From: Celeribacter baekdonensis
Lineage (GTDB): Bacteria > Pseudomonadota > Alphaproteobacteria > Rhodobacterales > Rhodobacteraceae
Direction of reading: 5' to 3'
Assembly (NCBI RefSeq): GCF_003047105.1
Contig: NZ_CP028475.1
Location: 2,976,001-3,040,000 of the forward strand
Length of the DNA stretch: 64,000 nt
Both the position numbers and the translations under genes were made by a program. The notes under the pieces are model-generated. The model ran no database searches. It worked only from the letters and a program-made list of their open reading frames with translations, and was not told the DNA's origin. Below, in pieces: positions 9,201 to 17,539 of this stretch (position 1 is the stretch's first letter; each line of letters begins with the position of its first letter).

Positions 9201-9986
9201 TTAGCGGATGTCTTCGCCGATCCACTCTTCGGCAATGGCAAGGTAGGTGCCATCGGCCATCATTTCATCAAGGGCGGCTTGCATGGCGGTCTTCAGCTCT
9301 GGGTTGCCCTGGCGAATGGCGATCCCCGCGCCAAAGGGGGCGCTGTCCGGGTCGTCAAAGCTTGTGTAGGTGTACCCGTTTTCTTGCAGCGCCAAAATCG
9401 CGGCGATGGAGTCATTGACGATCGCATCAACGCGACCGTTTTCGAGCTCCATGATCAGCTCCGGCAGACCTTTGTAGGTGCGCACTGTGTAGCCTTTGTC
9501 TTTTGCCCATTCCTCGTGGGTTTCACCCAAAGTCACGCCAATTTTTTTGCCGTCCAGATCGGCAAGGGTTTCGATGCCGCTACCGGGTTTGGAGAAAATA
9601 GCGCGGCCTGTGGTGTAATAGGGGCCAACAAAATCAACAACTTCGGCGCGCTCGTCGGTGATGGTCATCGAGCCAACGATGGCGTCATATTTATTGGCCA
9701 AAAGCCCGCCGATGATGCCGTCCCATGCCGTGGTGACGATTTCGGCCTCAAGGCCCATACGTTTGGCGATCTCGGTCCCGATGGCCGGATCAAAGCCGAC
9801 GACTTCGTTTTTGTCGTTCACAAAGTTGAACGGAGGATAGGCACCGGACATGGCGATCCGCATCACGCCCTTTTCTTTGAGGGTCTCAAGCTCTTCTGCG
9901 GCCGTCGGGGCGGCAAGGGCCAGCCCGGTCAGCGCGAAGGCCGAAACAGCGACAGCAGTTTTCAAGAAAGTTCTACGTTTGGTCAT
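9201..9986 (-). CDS. Amino acid ABC transporter, periplasmic substrate-binding protein
   Basis: 261 residues, SBP_bac_3 family. The N-terminal export signal begins MTKRRTFLKTAVAVSAFALT and ends near an Ala-rich cleavage site (about residue 30). The mature part opens with the usual MRIAMSGAYPPFNFV and has GFDPAIGTEIAKRMG and the later DAIVGSMTITDER ligand-cleft segments. The ATG at 9986 is chosen because CTGGAGAAG precedes it and because the extension upstream would bury the signal peptide. It is the first gene of the catabolic operon and is divergent from a LysR gene. Confidence 0.92.
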   Translation of the reverse strand: MTKRRTFLKTAVAVSAFALTGLALAAPTAAEELETLKEKGVMRIAMSGAYPPFNFVNDKNEVVGFDPAIGTEIAKRMGLEAEIVTTAWDGIIGGLLANKYDAIVGSMTITDERAEVVDFVGPYYTTGRAIFSKPGSGIETLADLDGKKIGVTLGETHEEWAKDKGYTVRTYKGLPELIMELENGRVDAIVNDSIAAILALQENGYTYTSFDDPDSAPFGAGIAIRQGNPELKTAMQAALDEMMADGTYLAIAEEWIGEDIR

Positions 9987-10096
9987 CGTCTTCTCCAGTT
10001 GGATCCGTATTGCCTTTGAGGGGGGACCCTCTCGGCGGGGGATGGTTTGTGTGATGGTTATGGCCACCTTGGCGAAAAGGCTTGCATGTGTGTATG

Positions 10097-10130
10097 TATT
10101 GCGCAAATAAATAACAAAAATGTTCAACAT
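10097..10130. promoter_or_regulatory. Candidate LysR-regulator binding region
   Basis: The 168-base divergent gap holds a T-N11-A element built on the palindrome TTGCGCAA (TATTGCGCAAATA, 10097-10109) and a second 11-base palindrome ATGTTCAACAT (10120-10130). LysR-type regulators usually bind T-N11-A palindromes in the shared promoter of the gene they control. Assignment to the adjacent LysR gene is inference. Confidence 0.4.
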
Positions 10131-10154
10131 AGATCAAATTTATGGTTAGGCCTT

Positions 10155-11111
10155 ATGGTTACACCTTACGAACAACGCTTCCCTTGGAACCTCGACTGGA
10201 ACCTGTTGCGCACCTTTATGGTGGTGGCTGAACAGCGTGGCATCTCGCGCGCGGCTGATTTTTTGGGTCTGAAACAACCCACAATCTCCTCTGCTCTCAA
10301 GCGTCTCGAAGACACGGCTGGGCACCAGTTGATCGTGAGAAAACCAAATGAATTCAAAGTGACACGGGCGGGTCAATTGCTCTATGCCGAATGTTCGTCG
10401 ATTTTTGGCGCGGTGTCACAATTGCCGTCTTTGTTGGAAACAGGCACAGAAGATTTGCGCGGTCATATTTCCATTATTACCACCTCTCATGTGATCTCGG
10501 ATCACTTTGACGGGGTGCTGAACCGCTTCGTCACGCGCCATCCCAAGGTCAGCGTTTCCTTCACGGTGTCGGAAAGCGACGAGATCGTCACGCGGATCAA
10601 TCAAAACCGCGCCAGCCTTGGGATCTGTCTGTCGCTTAAAATGCCAGCAGGTTTGAAGGCCGACGTGCTGTACCGTGAATATTTTGGACTGTTTTGCGGA
10701 CCGAAACACCGGCTCTTTCATCAGGATGTGATTCCCCTATCCGAACTTGAGGGAGAGCGGTCGGTGTCGTTTCAAACCGAAACAAGCGGCGGTCCGTTGG
10801 AACCCGTGGCAAAGCTGCGTGCACGCGCTAAAATTGCGACGGGGTGGAGCGGGGTGTCCTCGAACCTGCATGAGCTCAGGCGGATGATCGTCGCCAATAT
10901 CGGCATCGGCGCTTTGCCTCTGCATGTGGCGAAACGTGATGTCGATATTGGGCGGTTGCGCCAACTGCCCCCCTACGATGCCCTGCCTTTGGTCAGCATT
11001 TATCTTGTGACCAACCCGCGTCGCAAAATGTCCGAAGCGGAGGCTGGGTTTTTGACCATGTGCCATGAGATGCTTCAGACGGTTGATTTGGAGCAGCGCA
11101 CCTATCGCTAA
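10155..11111 (+). CDS. LysR family transcriptional regulator
   Basis: 318 residues. The N-terminal winged helix-turn-helix spans about residues 12-72, with GISRAADFLGLKQPTISSAL as the recognition region. It is followed by a linker helix and a LysR substrate-binding domain. The ATG at 10155 gives a standard N-terminus; a longer in-frame version would add 36 non-family residues. It is divergent from the amino-acid transporter/catabolic operon, so it most likely activates that operon in response to the substrate or an intermediate. Confidence 0.9.
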   Translation: MVTPYEQRFPWNLDWNLLRTFMVVAEQRGISRAADFLGLKQPTISSALKRLEDTAGHQLIVRKPNEFKVTRAGQLLYAECSSIFGAVSQLPSLLETGTEDLRGHISIITTSHVISDHFDGVLNRFVTRHPKVSVSFTVSESDEIVTRINQNRASLGICLSLKMPAGLKADVLYREYFGLFCGPKHRLFHQDVIPLSELEGERSVSFQTETSGGPLEPVAKLRARAKIATGWSGVSSNLHELRRMIVANIGIGALPLHVAKRDVDIGRLRQLPPYDALPLVSIYLVTNPRRKMSEAEAGFLTMCHEMLQTVDLEQRTYR

Positions 11112-11125
11112 AGGATGAAACAGCG

Positions 11126-11287
11126 TTATTTGGTGAGGATCAATTTCTGTGCGCGGGTGATCCGTAGGGTGTAGATTTGGCCATCAAGGATGATCTGCCG
11201 CGTGGAGCCGTCTGAAATCAGACTGCGGGCATCAATCGGGGGAAGTTGGGTCTCTGCGGCTTGTATTTGCGTTACATGGAGGGTCAT
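11126..11287 (-). CDS. hemP: Hemin uptake protein HemP/HmuP
   Basis: Small protein of 53 residues (59 if the upstream ATG at 11305 is used). The C-terminal half matches the HemP family: DARSLISDG, then a short beta-type segment, then LRITRAQKLILTK at the end. HemP/HmuP proteins affect haem uptake, in some alphaproteobacteria as co-activators of haem receptor genes. It normally sits next to a TonB-dependent haem receptor; here it stands alone between a LysR gene (convergent, 14-base gap) and an RND operon (divergent). Confidence 0.8.
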   Translation of the reverse strand: MTLHVTQIQAAETQLPPIDARSLISDGSTRQIILDGQIYTLRITRAQKLILTK

Positions 11288-11453
11288 TGGCTTGCCTTTT
11301 GTCATGTCCGTTTTCCAGGCTAAGGGCCTGTTGCCCCTTTGAGGAGGCGGTTGGTGCGTCAGAAGTTGAAACACCAAGACTGGCTGGGCTGTGGGCCATG
11401 GCGTGCCATTGGATGTCGCGAGTCAAAGCGCCCAAAGGCGCGATCTTTGCGAC

Positions 11454-11481
11454 ATTAAATTATCCTTAGTCTTTTTGTCAA
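11454..11481 (-). promoter_or_regulatory. Sigma70-like promoter for hemP
   Basis: On the minus strand a consensus -35 TTGACA (11476-11481) is followed 16 bases later by TTTAAT (11454-11459). Transcription would leave a leader of roughly 160 bases before hemP. No clear Fur, RirA or Irr box could be assigned by eye. Confidence 0.5.
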
Positions 11482-11611
11482 CTTATGTATGTAAAATTCT
11501 AGGCTCCAAAAAATGTGCGGAAAAGTCCCGCGATAGATCTTCGGTCTTCATGAAAATTACACCAATACGCCCAAACATCGGGGACTCAGTCCAAAACTGG
11601 AAAAGTTAGAT

Positions 11612-11627
11612 TTGACAAAACTGTCAA
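11612..11627. promoter_or_regulatory. TetR-type operator candidate over the RND operon promoter
   Basis: TTGACA-AAAC-TGTCAA is a perfect inverted repeat with six-base arms. Its left arm is itself a consensus -35 box, with TAAATG 16 bases downstream as a weak -10. It lies about 45 bases before the first adaptor gene. The operon ends with a TetR-family gene, so the natural reading is autorepression of the pump through this site. Confidence 0.5.
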
Positions 11628-11672
11628 TTCAGATAAATGAGTGGCTTAGTTTTCGATATGTCAGGGGTATTC

Positions 11673-12728
11673 ATGAAAGTTTCAACGCTCTTGGGTCTGA
11701 TCTGGCTCGTTCTGACCCCGACGCACATTTTGGCCGAAGTGCCTTTGGCCGTCGAAATCATCTCAGCCAAAACGGTGACCGTGGTCCATGAAATTAAGGT
11801 TGTCGGGGCCGTCGAGGCGAAAGACAGCTTTCCTGCCTCTTTTCGCAGAGGTGGGCAAATCGACTATCTGGATGCCGAAGTTGGACGCCAATTGAGAGCT
11901 GGCGAGGTGATTGCACGCATTGATGCCACCAATATTTCCGCCGCCCTTGACGCGGCTCGGGCCAATTTGAACGCCGCTGAAGCCGCTTGGGTTCAGGCCG
12001 AACAAGCCCGCGCGCGCATGGACACCCTGTTGGCGCGCGGCGTTGGCACGCAGGCGCAATATGATGAAGCACAGCAGGCCTTTCTCGCGGCGCAGGCCAG
12101 CCGTGATCAGGCCCGCGCCATGTTGGAAACCGCCGAACAGGCGCTCGACGATACGGAAATACGGGCCGAAGACGACGTGACCGTGATCGAAAAATTTGTC
12201 GATCTGGGTGAGGTTGTCTCCGCCGGAGCCCCTGTGGCCACCCTCGCGTTGAAGGGCAAAAAGCAAGCGGTGTTTTTGGCCCCGGATGCGGCAGGGTTAT
12301 CGAAAATTCTCAACCATGAGGTCGAACTTGATCCCAGTGGTGCGGATGGACCGTTTTCATCGAAGATCACAGAAGTGTTGCCGGTTTTGACCTCGACCGG
12401 GACGGTCGAAATCCATGCAGATATTCCCGAAGCGACGTCCACGGACATCCCGATCGGCGCGTCAATTTCAGGTCGCGCAACGATTGAAATCGACCAACGC
12501 ATTGTCCTGCCATGGAGCGCATTGACGGCGGATTCCAAAGGCCCCGCCGTTTGGGTGGTTGATCCTGAAACCTCCACCGTGTCGCTCAAATCCGTGCGCG
12601 TTGGCTCATATAACGATATGACCGTTGAACTCACGCAGGGCCTCGACGAGGGCGACCTCGTGGTTGGGGCCGGATCACAAATGCTGTTCGATGGCCGCCC
12701 GGTGGTCGCAGGGGAGACGAAGCAATGA
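11673..12728 (+). CDS. RND efflux periplasmic adaptor (first of two)
   Basis: 351 residues. A signal peptide, MKVSTLLGLIWLVLTPTHILA, is followed by an HlyD/AcrA-type adaptor with a lipoyl half-motif, an Ala-rich coiled-coil hairpin (about residues 85-160) and beta-barrel and membrane-proximal domains. The ATG at 11673 is preferred because CAGGGG lies just upstream and the signal peptide then begins properly; an earlier ATG at 11637 is possible. It overlaps the second adaptor gene by ATGA. Two adaptors before one permease is a known arrangement for RND pumps of this type. Confidence 0.88.
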   Translation: MKVSTLLGLIWLVLTPTHILAEVPLAVEIISAKTVTVVHEIKVVGAVEAKDSFPASFRRGGQIDYLDAEVGRQLRAGEVIARIDATNISAALDAARANLNAAEAAWVQAEQARARMDTLLARGVGTQAQYDEAQQAFLAAQASRDQARAMLETAEQALDDTEIRAEDDVTVIEKFVDLGEVVSAGAPVATLALKGKKQAVFLAPDAAGLSKILNHEVELDPSGADGPFSSKITEVLPVLTSTGTVEIHADIPEATSTDIPIGASISGRATIEIDQRIVLPWSALTADSKGPAVWVVDPETSTVSLKSVRVGSYNDMTVELTQGLDEGDLVVGAGSQMLFDGRPVVAGETKQ

Positions 12729-13797
12729 TTAAACCACTGCGCCTTTTGGCTGTGATGTTTGCTTTCTCTGGCGTTGGACAGGGGGCTTTGGCCCAGTCCG
12801 ATGGGATTGAAACGCGGGCTCTGCGCCCGGTGATGTCCGAATTCGTGTCGACTGACCCGGTGGTCAAACGTCAATACTCCGGGGTGATCCGGGGCCAAGA
12901 TGTGACCGCTTTGGCATTCCAAACCAGCGGTCGTTTGGCGACGCTTGATGTCGCCGCCGGGGACCGCGTCGTCAATGGGCAGGTGCTTGCAAGCTTGGAC
13001 CAAATCACATTGGCGCAAGATGTCGCTGTGGCTGAAGCCGCCGTGTCGGGTGTCCAAGCGCAAGCCGAATTTGCGCAAAGCCAATATGAGCGTGTCTCGG
13101 CACTTGTGGAGCGCAATGTGGCGACCACGGCGCAACTCGAAGCGGCGCGCGCCAATCGCGATGCCACGGCGGCGCAGCTCGAAAGTGTGCGTGCCAATCT
13201 GGCCCAAGCCACAGAGGCGGCCCGCTACGGTAGCCTTGTTGCTCCGCGCGATGGGATTGTCCTGTCCACCTCCGTCGATCCCGGCACGCTTGTCAGTCCG
13301 GGCGTGAGTGTGATGGAGATTGCCGATCCAATGGGACGCGAGGCGATCATTGATGTGCCCGCGTCTGTCGCCGCGATCATGCCCGAAGGTGCGGGATTCG
13401 TGGTCCGTCACCGCTCGGGGGGGTCGCTCCGGTGATGGCGCGGCTGAGCGTGATTGAACCCGTTGCTGACACCAGTCTTGAGACACGCAGATTGCGGCTC
13501 ATGCTGATTGCGCCACCAGAGGATTATCGCATCGGCACTTTGATCACGGCGGCCTATAATCGTGGCGCGGACCCGGCGATGACTCTGCCCATCAGCGCCA
13601 TTGCGGGGACACAAGACAGCCCCGGCGTTTGGCGGGTCTCGCCGGATCGTGTGGTGACATTTGTCCCGGTGACACTAGGTGACAGCGTTGGCGACCGGGT
13701 GGTGATCACCACGGGGCTTTCTGAAAATGATGAAATCGTCGTGCGCGGTGTCCATGCGCTGGAAGACGGACAAAAAGTTGGGGAGCGGCTCGAATGA
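12725..13797 (+). pseudogene. RND efflux periplasmic adaptor (second), frameshifted at a G7 run
   Basis: As read, the first frame stops at 13435 after 236 residues, and the C-terminal third continues in another frame from about 13432 to 13797. The first part has a signal peptide, a lipoyl domain and a coiled coil; the second part has the beta-barrel and membrane-proximal domains, with a normal adaptor end (VRGVHALEDGQKVGERLE). One extra G in the seven-G run at 13417-13423 would restore a single reading frame of about 357 residues. It could be a sequencing error, a real mutation, or -1 frameshifting, since the run is an in-phase G_GGG_GGG heptamer. Coupled by ATGA to both neighbours. Confidence 0.8.
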
Positions 13798-16700
13798 AGG
13801 GGTTCAACCTATCGGATTGGGCACTGGGGCATCGCTCCTTTATCTGGTTCATGATGATCATCGCTGTGGTCGCTGGATCGCTCAGCTACATGAGGCTTGG
13901 GCGTGAAGAGGACCCGTCTTTCACCATCCGCACCATGGTGGTGACGGCTAGTTTGCCGGGGGCCACAGCCGAGGAAACCGTGACGCAGGTGACGGATCGG
14001 ATTGAACGCAAACTGCAAGAACTCGCGACCCTCGATGGTACGCGCTCTGTGACCTATCCGGGGATCACACTGGTCTATGTCGATTTGCGCGACAATGTTC
14101 CCGCTTCCGAAGTGCGACCGTCTTGGACCCGCGTGCGGCAAATGATGTCAGACATCCAAAGCCAGTTCCCGCAAGAATTTCAAGGCTTTGCCTATAATGA
14201 TGACTTTGGGGATGTGTTTGGGACGGTCTATGCCTTTACCGCGGACGGCTATGCGCCCGAGGAGGTCAAAGACTATGTCGAAGATGTCCGCGATGTGGTT
14301 CAAAGTCTTGATGATGCGGGTAAAGTCGAAGTGTTCGGCACCCGTGACCAGGTCATTCACATCGAATTTTCCGCCCGTCGTTTGGCCGCTTTCGGCCTCG
14401 ATGGGCAAACCGTTTTGGGCTCTCTCGCCGCGCAAAACCAAATCGTCCCCTCGGGGATGATCAGCACCGATAACGAAAACATTTTGCTGCGGGTCACCGG
14501 GCAATTCGACAGTGTAGACGCTCTCGCCAATGCGCCGCTGCGCTCGGGTGATATCTTTTTCACACTGGCCGATGTGGCCAATGTCACCTCGGGCTACGAT
14601 GATCCGCCGTCGGAATTGTTTCGTTACAATGGTGCCCCCGCGATCGGTTTGAAAATCGGGATGCGCGAGGGTGGCAATGTGCTCGACTTTGGCGAGACTT
14701 TGGATGAAACCATGGCCGAACTCACAACGACATTGCCAGTGGGCATCAATGTCCACCATGTCGCAGATCAGCCGAAAGTGGTTGAGGAGTCGGTGGGGCA
14801 TTTCGTGAAAGCGCTGATTGAGGCGGTGGTGATCGTGCTTGCGGTGAGCTTCGTGTCTCTTGGTGTGCGGGCGGGATTTGTCGTCAGCCTGACGATCCCC
14901 TTGGTTTTGGCTCTGACCTTTGTGTTTATGGAGGTTTTGGGTATCACGCTTCAGCGGATTTCGCTGGGCGCTTTGATCATTGCGCTGGGCCTTTTGGTCG
15001 ATGATGCCATGATCGCGATCGAAACGATGATCTCGCGTCTTGAACTGGGCGAAAGCCGTCATAAGGCGGCGGCCTATGCCTGGACCTCGATCGCGTGGCC
15101 GATGCTGACGGGGACGTTGATCACCACCGCCGGCTTTATCCCGATTGGTCTCAACAGCAGCAACGCCGGTGAATACACCATCACCTTGTTCTATGTGATT
15201 ACAATTTCGCTGATCCTGAGCTGGATTGTCGCCGTGTTGTTTGCGCCGGTGTTGGGGGCGACGTTTTTACCGAAAAAATGGAAACATGTGCATGGTGAAC
15301 CGGGATGGTTGCGCCGCCGCTTTCACCACCTTTTGCGGCTCGCGATGCAGTTCCGCCTTTTGACCGTTGTCATCACATTCGCGGTTTTTGCACTGGCCGT
15401 GGTTGGCATGAGCAAGGTCGAACAACAGTTTTTCCCAAGTTCGGACCGCCCCGAGGTTTTGGTTGATGTGACCCTGCGCCAAAACGCCAGTATCTATGCG
15501 ACGGATACGGAGATTGCACAGTTTGAAACATGGCTGGGCGCTCAGGACGAGGCTACATTCTGGACGACCTATATCGGCAATGGTGCGCCCAGGGTTGTGT
15601 TGACCTTGGAGGCACTGACACCGGGGCCGAACATTGGTCAGCTCTTGATTATGACCACCGATCTGGAGGCGCGTGATCGCCTTTTGGCGAAAGTACGGGC
15701 CTATTCCGAGAACCGGCTTGGCGTTGAATTCTATCCCAAAACCTTTGAGCTTGGGCCGCCGGTTGGCAAGCCCGTGCAATACCGGATTTCTGGTCCAGAT
15801 TATTCCGAGTTGCGGGACCATGCGCGTGAATTGGCTGCGGTGTTGTCGAAGGAGGAGCGGTTGACCGCGATTTCGCTCGACTGGAATGAGCCCTCTCGGG
15901 TGGTGCGTGTCGATCTGGATCAGGCGCGGTTGCGTCAACTTGGGTTGACCCAATCGGATGTGGCGGGGGTGATGTCGAGCCTGTTTGAGGGCTCAACGGT
16001 GACACAAATCCGCGATGCGCGCACTTTGATTGATGTCGAGATTCGCGGTGCTGAGGAAGATCGTAAAACCTTGACCGCTCTGGAAAATCTGCAATTTGCC
16101 AATGCCCAAGGCGTGTCCATTCCGCTGTCCTCGATTGCGACGCTGGATTGGGTGACCGAACAGCCGCTGATCCGACAAGAGGACCGTGCGCCCGTGATCA
16201 CCGTAAAGGCGGCGATTGCCTCTGATGATTTGCCAGCCACCTTGGTCAATGCCTTGGAACCGGCGATTGCCAGTTTTGAACAAAGCCTGCCACGCGGCTA
16301 TACGGTCGAGGTCGGGGGCACGGTGGAAAGCAGCGCCGAAAGTCAGGGCCCGATTGCCACTGTCATGCCGATTATGCTGTTGATCATGCTGACGCTGACG
16401 ATGATACAGGTCCAAAGTTTCCGCCTGATGTTCGTCGTCATTGCGGTGGCGCCCTTGGGCCTGATCGGCGTTGTTGCCGCACTTTTGAGTGCCAGTGCTC
16501 CGATGGGATTTGTTGCCTTGCTCGGGGTGCTCGCCCTCGTCGGCATTTTGATCCGCAATTCGATCATCCTGATTCAAGCCATTGAAGATCTGCGTCGCGA
16601 AGGTAAATCGCGTTGGACTGCCGTGTTTGAGGCGTCTGACAGTCGCGCACGGCCGATCCTTTTGACCGCCGCGGCAGCCTCTTTGGCCTTGATCCCGATT

Positions 16701-16841
16701 TCGCGTCAGGTGTTTTGGGGACCAATGGCCTTTGCGATGATGGGCGGGATCATTGCCGGGACGTTGATCACATTGCTCTTTGCGCCTGCACTGTACTGCC
16801 TTGTGTTCCGGGTCAAACCGGAAACAAAGGAGGCGGCGTGA
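13794..16841 (+). CDS. RND efflux permease (HAE1-type, AcrB superfamily)
   Basis: 1015 residues, full length for an inner-membrane proton-driven exporter with two repeats of six helices and two large periplasmic loops. The proton-relay aspartate pair is in GLLVDDAMIAIE (about residue 400). Helix 1 lies near the N-terminus, after the amphipathic MKGFNLSDWALGHR. With the two upstream adaptors and an outer-membrane channel encoded elsewhere, it would expel hydrophobic compounds. It overlaps the TetR gene downstream by GTGA. Confidence 0.93.
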   Translation: MKGFNLSDWALGHRSFIWFMMIIAVVAGSLSYMRLGREEDPSFTIRTMVVTASLPGATAEETVTQVTDRIERKLQELATLDGTRSVTYPGITLVYVDLRDNVPASEVRPSWTRVRQMMSDIQSQFPQEFQGFAYNDDFGDVFGTVYAFTADGYAPEEVKDYVEDVRDVVQSLDDAGKVEVFGTRDQVIHIEFSARRLAAFGLDGQTVLGSLAAQNQIVPSGMISTDNENILLRVTGQFDSVDALANAPLRSGDIFFTLADVANVTSGYDDPPSELFRYNGAPAIGLKIGMREGGNVLDFGETLDETMAELTTTLPVGINVHHVADQPKVVEESVGHFVKALIEAVVIVLAVSFVSLGVRAGFVVSLTIPLVLALTFVFMEVLGITLQRISLGALIIALGLLVDDAMIAIETMISRLELGESRHKAAAYAWTSIAWPMLTGTLITTAGFIPIGLNSSNAGEYTITLFYVITISLILSWIVAVLFAPVLGATFLPKKWKHVHGEPGWLRRRFHHLLRLAMQFRLLTVVITFAVFALAVVGMSKVEQQFFPSSDRPEVLVDVTLRQNASIYATDTEIAQFETWLGAQDEATFWTTYIGNGAPRVVLTLEALTPGPNIGQLLIMTTDLEARDRLLAKVRAYSENRLGVEFYPKTFELGPPVGKPVQYRISGPDYSELRDHARELAAVLSKEERLTAISLDWNEPSRVVRVDLDQARLRQLGLTQSDVAGVMSSLFEGSTVTQIRDARTLIDVEIRGAEEDRKTLTALENLQFANAQGVSIPLSSIATLDWVTEQPLIRQEDRAPVITVKAAIASDDLPATLVNALEPAIASFEQSLPRGYTVEVGGTVESSAESQGPIATVMPIMLLIMLTLTMIQVQSFRLMFVVIAVAPLGLIGVVAALLSASAPMGFVALLGVLALVGILIRNSIILIQAIEDLRREGKSRWTAVFEASDSRARPILLTAAAASLALIPISRQVFWGPMAFAMMGGIIAGTLITLLFAPALYCLVFRVKPETKEAA

Positions 16842-17539
16842 CCGAGGATGTGAACTCTGATGCGGACACCGTTGATTACCGCACCCGGATTGGCCAAGAA
16901 CGCCGCCAGCGCACCTATGATCGTCTGGTTGAGGCGGGCACCATGGTCTTTGCCGACCAGGGTGTGAATGGCACAGTGATTGATCATGTCGTGCGCCGTG
17001 CCGGCGTGTCGCGCGGCACGTTTTACAACTATTTTGACACCATTGATGATGTCTTGGTTGCCGCCAAACGAGCCCTTGCGCGCGAAATTGTTTCGCTGAT
17101 TTTTCATGCGATTGATGAGGAACTGCCTCCGGCGGAACGGCTGGCTTATGGTGTCAAAGCCTTTGTTGAACTGGCCCGCGCACATCCGCTTTTCCTTGAA
17201 TTTACCGCGCGGATCGGTCGGCATGCCTATGGGTTTGGTCAGGTCTTGGATGAGGTCGCGCCTTGTTTCGTGCGTGACTCGATGATGGCGGGTGACTTTT
17301 GCCCGATGCCGGAAGCGATGGTGACCGACATCCTAGAGGTCGGCACGCTTGCGCTTATGCGCCGGATCGTGGCGGGCGAGGACGTCGATGTTCCGGCTTT
17401 TGTTGCTGCGATTTTGCGCATGTTGGGGGTCGCACCAGAAGAGGCCACGCGGATTGCGGCACTTCCGGTGGTCTGTCCCGTGGTGCCGAAAGACGCGCTT
17501 TTGGCCCAAAGCAACGCTGCTTGGACGAAATCACACTGA
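16838..17539 (+). CDS. TetR/AcrR family transcriptional regulator
   Basis: 233 residues from a GTG at 16838, which is preceded by AAGGAGG and overlaps the permease stop. The N-terminal helix-turn-helix is near residues 42-65 (IDHVVRRAGVSRGTFYNYF), followed by a helical ligand-binding domain. As the last gene of the pump operon it probably represses the operon through the TTGACA-N4-TGTCAA palindrome at 11612. Its 3' end overlaps the convergent racemase gene by nine bases. Confidence 0.9.
   Translation: MTEDVNSDADTVDYRTRIGQERRQRTYDRLVEAGTMVFADQGVNGTVIDHVVRRAGVSRGTFYNYFDTIDDVLVAAKRALAREIVSLIFHAIDEELPPAERLAYGVKAFVELARAHPLFLEFTARIGRHAYGFGQVLDEVAPCFVRDSMMAGDFCPMPEAMVTDILEVGTLALMRRIVAGEDVDVPAFVAAILRMLGVAPEEATRIAALPVVCPVVPKDALLAQSNAAWTKSH

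Larger units (their letters stand above)
11306..11672. other. Intergenic region between hemP and the RND operon
   Basis: About 370 bases with no convincing gene. It contains a sigma70-like promoter for hemP on the minus strand and a palindrome-containing promoter for the RND operon on the plus strand, annotated separately. The middle is AT-richer than the surrounding genes. No structured RNA was recognised. Confidence 0.6.

Noticed and set aside
12107..13486. A 459-codon antisense frame across both RND adaptor genes
   Set aside because: No family likeness, and it overlaps well-supported genes on the other strand entirely.
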